Origin: Acetobacteraceae bacterium
GTDB taxonomy: Bacteria > Pseudomonadota > Alphaproteobacteria > Acetobacterales > Acetobacteraceae
Assembly: GCA_027489135.1 (NCBI GenBank)
Contig: JAIYAI010000411.1
Coordinates: forward strand, 1 to 10,817
Length of the DNA: 10,817 nt
Direction: 5' to 3'
Part shown: positions 1 to 6,090 of the stretch, one piece after another
Position numbering within the stretch: position 1 is the stretch's first letter
How the letters are laid out: each line of letters opens with the position of its first letter
Notes under the pieces: model-generated
Database searches by the model: none
What the model saw: the letters and a program-made list of their open reading frames with translations, nothing else
Told to the model about the DNA's origin: nothing
Translations under genes and position numbers: made by a program

Positions 1-2
1 AG

Positions 3-887
3 ACCCGCCTTGCCGCCATCCAGACCGGCCAGGCGGATGCGACGCAGTACATCCCGGCCATCGCGGTGAACACGCTCCGCCAGGTGCCGACGGTGCGCAT
101 GTCCACCCAGGAGAACTACTTCTGGGACCACTTCCTGGGCTTCAAGGTGGACAAGCCCGTCGTCAGCGACCCGGCGATCCGGCTGGCGGTGAACCAGGCG
201 GTGAACCGCGCCGCCATCGTGCAGGCGGTGTGGTTCGGCACGGCGGTGCCGGCGACCGCCTATCTCAATCCGAATACCGCAGGCTTCGATGCCGAGGCCG
301 CGAAGCTGATGCCGACCTATGACCCGGAGGCGGCGCGGCGCACGCTGGACCAGGCCGGCTGGCGCATGGGCCCGGACAATGTGCGGGTGAAGGACGGCCA
401 GCGCGCCAGCTTCCTGGTCTATGCCATCAATACCCAGGTCGGGCGGACCTATCTGGAGGCGATCCAGGCCGATCTCCGCCGCGTCGGGGTCGAGATGAAG
501 ATCCAGCTCTGGGACGCGACGGTGGGCTGGGGCAAGCTGGCGACGCAGGAATTCGACGCCTTCATCATGTCCTACCCCTATGTGACGGCGACGGACGGGT
601 TCAGCCTCTACTTCGACAGCCGAAACCGGCCGACGCCGAACCGGATGAACTGGTCCGACCCGGCGACGGACCGCGCGCTGGAGCAGGCGAAGACCGCGCT
701 CGACCCCGCGGTGCGGGCGGCGGCGATCGCCGAGGCGCAGCGCATCGTCACGCGCGCCAATGTCTGGCTGCCGATCGCGCGGGAGCAGATCTGGGTGGCC
801 TCGGCGCAGCGGGTGGAGGGCGTGCGGGCGCACGGCATCTATGGCGTGGCGTTGTACAAGGGGCTGGATATCCGGCTGACGCGGTAG
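3..887 (+). CDS. ABC transporter substrate-binding protein, family 5 (peptide/nickel/opine type), 3' part only
   Basis: This is the C-terminal 294 residues of a periplasmic solute-binding protein; the frame is open to the left edge, so the signal peptide and N-terminal lobe lie outside the window. Family members are usually 500 to 550 residues, so a little under half is missing. Family 5 hallmarks are visible: a start like TRLAAIQTGQADATQYIP (the 'R..ai.tGeaD' segment), then DPAIRLAVNQAVNRAAIVQAVWFG at about residues 56-79, the 'DPEAARRTLDQAGW' segment, a repeated 'LRRVGVEMKIQLWD' strand-helix unit, and a late 'DPAVRAAAIAEAQRIV' helix. Known role: it captures oligopeptides or related solutes and hands them to a DppBC-type permease with two ATPases, which would be expected upstream. 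The neighbouring amidohydrolases suggest an amide-type substrate, but the ligand cannot be read from the sequence. The GTG at 66 is internal and not a real start. Confidence 0.93.
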   Translation, partial: TRLAAIQTGQADATQYIPAIAVNTLRQVPTVRMSTQENYFWDHFLGFKVDKPVVSDPAIRLAVNQAVNRAAIVQAVWFGTAVPATAYLNPNTAGFDAEAAKLMPTYDPEAARRTLDQAGWRMGPDNVRVKDGQRASFLVYAINTQVGRTYLEAIQADLRRVGVEMKIQLWDATVGWGKLATQEFDAFIMSYPYVTATDGFSLYFDSRNRPTPNRMNWSDPATDRALEQAKTALDPAVRAAAIAEAQRIVTRANVWLPIAREQIWVASAQRVEGVRAHGIYGVALYKGLDIRLTR

Positions 888-890
888 CTT

Positions 891-1026
891 CTCCTCCCCA
901 GCCCGGGGTCCCCGCGCAGCGCGCTGCGTGCGGTGGCCTGGCGGGGGAGGGCCGGGGTGGCGATGGCGGTACCATAGCTGCGACGCCACCCCCCTCCTGA
1001 CCTCCCCCCGCCAGCGGGGGGAGGGA
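891..1026. repeat. palindrome-rich intergenic repeat element
   Basis: The gap between the binding protein and the amidohydrolase is filled with nested inverted repeats. Seen directly: a perfect 14-bp palindrome CGCAGCGCGCTGCG at 915-928; a 9-bp arm GGGGTGGCG at 954-962 pairing with CGCCACCCC at 984-992; and an 11-bp arm CCTCCCCCCGC at 1001-1011 matched by GCGGGGGGAGG at 1014-1024 with almost no loop. The stretch 936-962 is also an imperfect inverted copy of 984-1014. The two ends (TCCTCCCC near 893 and GGGGGGAGGGA near 1020) are roughly inverted copies of each other. From memory, similar C-rich/G-rich palindromes occur in many copies between genes of GC-rich alphaproteobacteria; copy number cannot be judged here. 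In RNA it could act as a terminator or a processing site between the two + strand genes. Confidence 0.7.
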
Positions 1027-1059
1027 CCTTGCAGCCCCATCACGGGACACGATCGACAC

Positions 1060-2493
1060 ATGCCGACCACCGTCATCCGCAACGCCGATGTCGTCCTGGC
1101 CTGGGACGCCACCGCGAAGCAGCATGTCTACGTCACCGGCGCCGACGTGGCGTTCGAGGACGGGCGCCTCACCTTCGTCGGCCGCGGCTATGCCGGCCCT
1201 GCGGAGGAGACGATCAGCGGCACCGGCCTGATGGTCATGCCGGGCCTCGTGAACATCCACTCCCACCCCTCCTCGGAGCCGATGAACAAGGGCTTCACCG
1301 ACGAGGTGGGCACGCCCGGCCTCTACAACTCCTCGCTCTACGAATACCTGCCGATCTTCCGCCCCGATCCGGACGCGGTGCATAGCTGCGTGCGCGTCGC
1401 GCTGTCCGAACTGCTGCTTTCCGGCGTCACCACCGTCGCCGATCTCTCCGTCGCGCATCCGGGCTGGCTCGACCTGCTGGCGGAATCCGGCATGCGCGTC
1501 TGCATCGCGCCGATGTTCCGCTCCGCCCGCTGGTTCACCCGCAACGGCCATGTCGTCGAATACGAATGGGACGAGAAGGCCGGCGAGAAGGCGATGACGG
1601 AGGCCTTCTCCCTGGTGGAGCGTGCCGAGCAGCACCAATCGGGGCGCCTCTTCGGCATGGCGGTGCCGAGCCAGATCGACACCTGCACGCCGCAGCTTCT
1701 GGCGGACAGCCGGGCCGAGGCGAAGCGGCGCGGCATCTCCTGGCAGATCCCCGCCGCGCAATCCGTGGTGGAGTTCCACGAGATCACCCGCCGCCACGGC
1801 TTCACCCCGATCGGCTGGCTGCACGAGCAGGGCCTGCTCGACGACCGCGCCATCATCGGCCACGGCATCTTCCTCGACAGCCACCCCTCGACGCCCTGGC
1901 ACACCGACCGCGACCTTGCGATCCTGGCGGAGACCGGCACGACGGTGGCGCACTGCCCGACCGTCTTCGCCCGGCGCGGCATCACCCTGAAGCATCTCGG
2001 CAAGTACAAGCGGGCTGGCGTGAACATGGGGGTGGGGACCGACACCTACCCGCACAACTTGCTCGACGAGATGCGCCTCGCTGCCTACCTGGCGCGTACC
2101 CAGGCGACCGATCCGCGCAGCCTCACCACGACCGAGCTGTTCGAGGCGGCGACGATCGGCGGCGCCAAGGCGCTCGGCCGCGACGACATCGGCCGGCTCG
2201 CCCCGGGGTGCCGCGCCGACTTCGTGCTGGTCGACATCACCCACCCGATGATGCGGCCCGCGCGGGATCCCGTCCGCAGCCTGATCTACGCGGCGGGCGA
2301 CCGCGCGCTGAAGGCGGTCTATGTCGACGGCACCAAGGTGGTCGAGGATGGCGAGGTGCTGACCATGGACTACCGCGCCGCCGCAGCGCACCTGCACGAG
2401 GCGCAAGCGCGCGTGGCGGACAAGGTGCCGGATCTCGACTGGGCGCATCGCCCGGTCGAGAAGATCGCGCCGCCCAGCTTCCTCTGGAAGTAG
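1060..2493 (+). CDS. metal-dependent amidohydrolase (TrzN/AtzA/guanine-deaminase-like cyclic amidohydrolase), one canonical ligand absent
   Basis: A 477-residue amidohydrolase-superfamily protein, predicted cytoplasmic, expected to hydrolyse or deaminate a C-N bond using a metal in a TIM barrel. The N-terminal beta-sandwich strand is residues 4-60. The HxH metal motif is NIHSHP (H67, H69), the barrel histidine is in IIGHGIF (H268), a conserved histidine is in VAHCPTVFARRG (H298), and the catalytic aspartate is in GVGTDTYPHN (D328). The sandwich returns near 375-435 (GRLAPGCRADFVLVD). The fourth-strand metal histidine expected before 'AAQSVVEF' is proline here (P231, codon 1750-1752). The start is the ATG at 1060, because the protein then begins with the usual 'viRNADVVL' strand; an upstream in-frame GTG at 928 lies inside the repeat element. 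The ribosome site is weak (GGGA at 1044-1047). It may share a transcript with the binding protein upstream, though the repeat intervenes. The exact substrate is not recognisable. Confidence 0.9.
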   Translation: MPTTVIRNADVVLAWDATAKQHVYVTGADVAFEDGRLTFVGRGYAGPAEETISGTGLMVMPGLVNIHSHPSSEPMNKGFTDEVGTPGLYNSSLYEYLPIFRPDPDAVHSCVRVALSELLLSGVTTVADLSVAHPGWLDLLAESGMRVCIAPMFRSARWFTRNGHVVEYEWDEKAGEKAMTEAFSLVERAEQHQSGRLFGMAVPSQIDTCTPQLLADSRAEAKRRGISWQIPAAQSVVEFHEITRRHGFTPIGWLHEQGLLDDRAIIGHGIFLDSHPSTPWHTDRDLAILAETGTTVAHCPTVFARRGITLKHLGKYKRAGVNMGVGTDTYPHNLLDEMRLAAYLARTQATDPRSLTTTELFEAATIGGAKALGRDDIGRLAPGCRADFVLVDITHPMMRPARDPVRSLIYAAGDRALKAVYVDGTKVVEDGEVLTMDYRAAAAHLHEAQARVADKVPDLDWAHRPVEKIAPPSFLWK

Positions 2494-2499
2494 CGGGGC

Positions 2500-2525
2500 G
2501 GGGAAGGGAGGTCGCTCCCTTCCCC
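2500..2525. terminator. bidirectional hairpin terminator between convergent genes
   Basis: GGGGAAGGGAG (2500-2510), loop GTCG, CTCCCTTCCCC (2515-2525): a perfect 11-bp stem with a 4-base loop. It sits within the 39 bases separating the stop of the amidohydrolase (+) from the stop of the D-aminoacylase (-), so it can end transcription from both sides. There is no clear T-tract on either strand, so the efficiency and mode of termination are inferred from position and stem strength. Confidence 0.75.
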
Positions 2526-2532
2526 TATCCGT

Positions 2533-4254
2533 TCAGGCCGTGCAGCGCACCAGCCGGCCGGGCAGGGCGCCCGTCGCCGTGCCGTCGCGGTAGGTGACCT
2601 GGCCGGACTGGATCGTCGCCACATAGCCCGTCGCCCGCTGCACCAGGCGCCGCCCACCCGCGGGCAGGTCGTAGCGCATGTCGGGCCGGTGCAGGTGCAG
2701 CCGGTCGAAGTCGATGACGTTCACGTCCGCCTTCATGCCGGCCTTGAGCACGCCGCGATCCTTGAGCCCCGCAGCGCGCGCGGTGTCGGATGTCAGGCGC
2801 CGCACCAGTTCCTGCACCGGCACCGTGCCCTCCTTCCGGTCGCGGCCCCAGTAGCTCAGCAGGAAAGTCTGGAAGCTGGCGTCGGAGATGAAGCCGACAT
2901 GCGCGCCGCCATCCGAAAGGCCGACGATGGTGTTCGGATGCTTCAGCAGTTCGGCGGAGGGCGCGAGGTCCCAGTTCTGGTAGTTGGTCAGTGCGCAATA
3001 GATGAAGCTCTGCCCCTCATCCGCGATGAGCATGTCATAGGCGACCTCCTCCGGCCGGCGACCTTCACGCTCGGCCCGGGCGGCGATGCTGCTCTCCTTC
3101 GGCGGCGTGTAGTTCGGCGGGTCGGAGAAGGGGAACATGCGGTCCCAGAGGATGCGGCGGATGAGCGCGAAGTTGCTGCCCTCGAAGCGGTCCTCGGTGG
3201 TGATTCGCGCACGCACTGCCGGGTCGCGCATCGCCGCCACGCGCTGGTCGAGCGGCAGATGGGCGATCGCCTTGTAGCTGTCGGTGCCGCTGAAGGGGTT
3301 CTGGCTGCCCTGCAGCCCCATCAGGATGCCGACGGCGCGGGGCGGGAAGACGGGGCGGATCTGCACACCCTCGGCCGCCGCCTTGTTGGAGAGGCCGAGC
3401 AGGATCTTCCAGTGCTCGGTGCGGTCGTGGCGTGCGGTCAGGGTGAAGACCATGGGTCGGCCCGCCCGCTCCGCGACGCGGCGGATCAGGCCGAACTCGG
3501 TCTCCGGATCGGGCTGGTTGAAGTCCGAGACGACTTCGAGGAAGCCGGCGCCGACCTGGCGCAGGCCATCGGCGATGCCCGAAAGCTCCTCCTCCTGCGC
3601 GCGGAGCGTCGGGGTGAAGTCGCCCTTCAGCGTCTTGTGGCTGATGGTGCGGCTGGTGGAGAAGCCGAAGGCGCCGGCGCGCACGGCCTCCGCCACGATG
3701 TCGCGCATCTGCGCGATATCGGCCTGGTTGGCGCTCTCCAGGGCCAGGGCGCGCTCGCCCATCACGAAGACGCGGACCGCGGCATGCGGCACCAGCGCGC
3801 AGAGGTCGATGTCGCGCGGCTTGGCATCGAGCACGTTCATGTAGTCGGCGAAGCTGTTCCAGCGGAAGTCGAGGCCCTCGGCCAGCACGGGACCCGGGAT
3901 GTCCTCGACGCCTTCCATCAGCTCGATCAGCGTGCCCTCGCTGCCCGGCTTCACCGGTGCGAAGCCGACGCCGCAATTGCCCATGACCGCGGTGGTCACG
4001 CCATGCAGGGCGGAGGGGGCGAGGTGCGAATCCCATACGGCCTGGCCGTCGTAATGGGTGTGGATGTCGACGAAGCCTGGGGTGACGAGGCGGCCCTTGG
4101 CGTCGATCTCCTCCGAGCCCTTCGCGTCGAGCGCGGGGCCGATGGCGGCGATGGTGCCGCCGCGGATGGCGACATCGGCCTCGATGGGGGCGCCGCCGGT
4201 GCCGTCGATGACGGTTCCGCCGCGGATGACAATATCGGCTTCGATACGGGCCAT
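2533..4254 (-). CDS. N-acyl-D-amino-acid deacylase (D-aminoacylase family amidohydrolase)
   Basis: A 573-residue cytoplasmic amidohydrolase predicted to release D-amino acids and a fatty or short acyl acid from N-acyl-D-amino acids with zinc. It opens with the family strand IVIRGGTVIDGTGG (residues 9-22). The metal motif is GFVDIHTHYDGQ (H65, H67), followed by VMGNCGVGFAP with C94 at the place of the zinc-ligand cysteine known in Alcaligenes D-aminoacylase. Later come STSRTISHKTLKGDFTPT (199-216), TARHDRTEHW (273-282), and GLSDGGAHVG with the catalytic D448. The sandwich closes at GVLKAGMKADVNVIDFD. The length is somewhat above the classic enzyme (about 480) and typical of the long SRT-motif branch. 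The start at 4254 is chosen because AGGAAGG lies 9 bases upstream and the family strand begins at once; the frame can run up to 4311 but would add a basic leader overlapping the upstream gene. It follows the alpha/beta hydrolase by 37 bases, so the two are probably one operon. Confidence 0.93.
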   Translation of the reverse strand: MARIEADIVIRGGTVIDGTGGAPIEADVAIRGGTIAAIGPALDAKGSEEIDAKGRLVTPGFVDIHTHYDGQAVWDSHLAPSALHGVTTAVMGNCGVGFAPVKPGSEGTLIELMEGVEDIPGPVLAEGLDFRWNSFADYMNVLDAKPRDIDLCALVPHAAVRVFVMGERALALESANQADIAQMRDIVAEAVRAGAFGFSTSRTISHKTLKGDFTPTLRAQEEELSGIADGLRQVGAGFLEVVSDFNQPDPETEFGLIRRVAERAGRPMVFTLTARHDRTEHWKILLGLSNKAAAEGVQIRPVFPPRAVGILMGLQGSQNPFSGTDSYKAIAHLPLDQRVAAMRDPAVRARITTEDRFEGSNFALIRRILWDRMFPFSDPPNYTPPKESSIAARAEREGRRPEEVAYDMLIADEGQSFIYCALTNYQNWDLAPSAELLKHPNTIVGLSDGGAHVGFISDASFQTFLLSYWGRDRKEGTVPVQELVRRLTSDTARAAGLKDRGVLKAGMKADVNVIDFDRLHLHRPDMRYDLPAGGRRLVQRATGYVATIQSGQVTYRDGTATGALPGRLVRCTA

Positions 4255-4291
4255 TCGGGGTTTCCTTCCTCTTGTCCAGACAACGGTGGAC

Positions 4292-5128
4292 CTATCGGCG
4301 GGGAATGCCAAGCCCAGCCTTGCCGGGCGGCAACAGGGCCGCCACCAAGCGGGCGACCTGTTGCGGGTGGGTGATGGGCGCCATGTGACCAGCCCCGGGT
4401 ATTTCGGCGCCGAGGCAGCCTGGAACCGCCTGTCGCACCAGTTCTGTCATGCGGAGATCGGGCGCAGTGCTTGCCTCGCCATGCAGGATGGCGGTCGGCA
4501 TCGTGAGGGTGCGCAGATCGGCGAGGCTGGTCGGATTGCCGAGATTGGCCCGAAGGCTCGCGACCGATTCCGCGCTTTGCGCAAGCAGCCGGGCCCGGGC
4601 ACCGTCGCGCACCGCATGCCAAGCGCCGGGCCCGTTGCGGTAGTCGAGGAAATGTGACCAGGCCTCCGCCGCCTTGCCGGCCTCGACGCGGGCGATGAAG
4701 GCCTCGGCCACGTTCTGGTATTCCTCGAACAACGGATCGCCCGCCTCGCGCAGCAGTCCCGGCACGATCGGCTCGATCAGGACGAGGCGCCGGACGAGGT
4801 CCGGACGCAACAGGGCGAGACGGAGGGCGGTCGCCCCGCCATAGGAATGTCCGACCAGGTCGATTCCGCCGACAGCCTCGGCCTCGATCAGGGTAACGAC
4901 GCACGCTGCCTGAAGATCGTGGGTCAGCGCGCCGGGGCCCGGCCAGGTTGGGGTGCGCCCCGCCCCGATCAGGTCCGGCGCCAGCACGAGGCGTTCAGCG
5001 AGCAGCAGCTCCGCCACCGCCTTCCACTGCGCGCCCAGGCTGCCGCCGGCGTGCAGCAGGACCAGGATCGGGCCGCTGCCCCAGCGTTCGACATGCACGG
5101 GGAGATCGCGGAAGCGCAAAGCGGTCAT
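4292..5128 (-). CDS. alpha/beta-fold hydrolase
   Basis: A 278-residue single-domain alpha/beta hydrolase without signal peptide, hence cytoplasmic. It has the oxyanion strand LVLLHAGGS (residues 22-30), the nucleophile elbow DLVGHSYGG with S95, a lid-like helical region about 125-195, the strand TAILHGEASTAPD carrying the likely acid (E218 or D224), and the catalytic histidine in PGAGHMAPITHP (H248). All three triad positions are therefore available. The family covers esterases, C-C hydrolases, lactonases and haloperoxidase-like enzymes; the sequence does not decide among them. The start at 5128 is supported by GAGGG about 9 bases upstream on the minus strand. It is the first gene of a likely two-gene operon with the D-aminoacylase and diverges from the crotonase gene across a 139-base gap, so a role on an ester or lactone met in the same catabolic route is plausible but inferred. 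Confidence 0.9.
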   Translation of the reverse strand: MTALRFRDLPVHVERWGSGPILVLLHAGGSLGAQWKAVAELLLAERLVLAPDLIGAGRTPTWPGPGALTHDLQAACVVTLIEAEAVGGIDLVGHSYGGATALRLALLRPDLVRRLVLIEPIVPGLLREAGDPLFEEYQNVAEAFIARVEAGKAAEAWSHFLDYRNGPGAWHAVRDGARARLLAQSAESVASLRANLGNPTSLADLRTLTMPTAILHGEASTAPDLRMTELVRQAVPGCLGAEIPGAGHMAPITHPQQVARLVAALLPPGKAGLGIPRR

Positions 5129-5267
5129 ATCCGTGTCCCTCTGGTGCCCGAGCCGGCATGCGGAGCGGCGGCGGGAAAGGGTACGCGGGGCGCGCCTCGC
5201 CGGGCCAGTGTGACGGAGCCCGCCGCCGCGGCTAAGCCCTCGGCGCCGACCACAGGGAGCCCGCCCG
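5129..5267. promoter_or_regulatory. divergent intergenic region with presumed back-to-back promoters
   Basis: These 139 bases separate two divergently read genes, so promoters for both must lie here or, less likely, inside the genes. Ribosome sites are visible at both edges: AGGGAG at 5254-5259, 8 bases before the crotonase start, and GAGGG on the minus strand before the hydrolase start. No convincing -35/-10 pair was found; the best guess for the + strand is a TAAGCC at 5233-5238 with TGTGAC 18 bases before it, which is weak. No clear operator palindrome was seen. Confidence 0.4.
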
Positions 5268-6077
5268 ATGCCGCACGACCTGCTTGCCCGCTGTTACGAC
5301 ACCCTCCTGGTGACAGCGCCCGAGCCGCAGATCCTGCAGGTCATGCTGAACCGGCCCGAGCGGTCAAATGCCTTCACCACCGCGATGACGGAAGAGTTGC
5401 TGCATGTCTTTGGCGGCGTTGAAGCCGATCCTGGCGCGTATCGCTGCGTCGTGCTGACCGGGGCAGGGGAGCGCGCCTTCTGCGCCGGGGCGGACCTCAA
5501 GGAGCGCAACGGTATGACGGACGAACAGTTCTCGAAGCAGCACTACCTGATCGAGCGCATGGCCCGCGCCGTGCTGAACTGCCCGTCGCCCCTGCTCGGC
5601 GCGATCAACGGCGCGGCCTTCGCCGGCGGCCTCGAACTCGCGCTCTGCTGCGATTTCGCCTACGCCAGCGAAACGGCGCGCTTCGCCCTGACCGAGGTCA
5701 CGCTCGGCATCATGCCCGGCGCCGGCGGCACGCAGAACCTGCCGCGCACGATCGGGGAGCGGCGCGCGAAGGAGGTGATCCTGACCGGAACGCCCTTCAG
5801 CGCGCAGGACGCGCTGGCCTGGGGCATGGTGAACCGGCTCTGCCCGCCGGGCGAGGTCCTTGGCGCGGTGCTGGAGACGGCCCGGCGCATCGCGGGCAAC
5901 GCACCGCTGTCGGTGCGCCAGGCCAAGAAGTCGATCACCCAGGGCCTGCAGATGGACCGGGCCTCGGGCATGCTGTTCGAGATCGAGGCCTACTACCAGC
6001 TGATCGGCACGGAGGACCGGATGGAGGGCATCCGCGCCTTCAACGAGAAGCGGAAGCCCGATTTCAAGGGCCGGTAG
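5268..6077 (+). CDS. enoyl-CoA hydratase/isomerase family protein (crotonase, AUH-like)
   Basis: A complete 269-residue crotonase, expected to hydrate a 2-enoyl-CoA in the cytoplasm as part of acyl-CoA breakdown. The CoA and oxyanion-hole motif is AFCAGADLKER (residues 70-80). The second oxyanion glycine and first catalytic glutamate are in FAGGLELALCCD (E123), and the second glutamate is E143 in LTEVTLGIMPGAGGTQ; both acids of true hydratases are present, so it is likely active. The C-terminal segment TEDRMEGIRAFNEKRKPDFKG and the 'GADLKER..M' motif resemble the human AUH / methylglutaconyl-CoA hydratase branch, which would suggest leucine or branched acyl-CoA breakdown, but a general enoyl-CoA hydratase is equally possible. 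AGGGAG 8 bases upstream supports the ATG at 5268. It is divergent from the hydrolase operon and convergent with the DUF3141 gene, whose stop is only 13 bases away. Confidence 0.93.
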   Translation: MPHDLLARCYDTLLVTAPEPQILQVMLNRPERSNAFTTAMTEELLHVFGGVEADPGAYRCVVLTGAGERAFCAGADLKERNGMTDEQFSKQHYLIERMARAVLNCPSPLLGAINGAAFAGGLELALCCDFAYASETARFALTEVTLGIMPGAGGTQNLPRTIGERRAKEVILTGTPFSAQDALAWGMVNRLCPPGEVLGAVLETARRIAGNAPLSVRQAKKSITQGLQMDRASGMLFEIEAYYQLIGTEDRMEGIRAFNEKRKPDFKGR

Positions 6078-6090
6078 GCCGACGCATCCC

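Noticed and set aside
928..1059. N-terminal extension of the amidohydrolase by 44 residues
   Set aside because: The extension is translated palindromic repeat DNA; the family's first strand begins right at the ATG at 1060.
748..2448. 566-codon open frame on the minus strand opposite the amidohydrolase
   Set aside because: Its translation is rich in His, Asp, Arg, Val and Ala with no domain, it runs through the repeat element, and the opposite strand encodes a clear amidohydrolase. It is a shadow of GC-rich third codon positions.
4255..4311. 19-residue extension of the D-aminoacylase
   Set aside because: It would overlap the upstream hydrolase gene, and a good ribosome site lies 9 bases before the ATG at 4254.
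2689..4374. 561-codon open frame on the plus strand opposite the D-aminoacylase
   Set aside because: Low-complexity composition without recognisable motifs; the minus strand holds a complete enzyme with catalytic motifs and a ribosome site.
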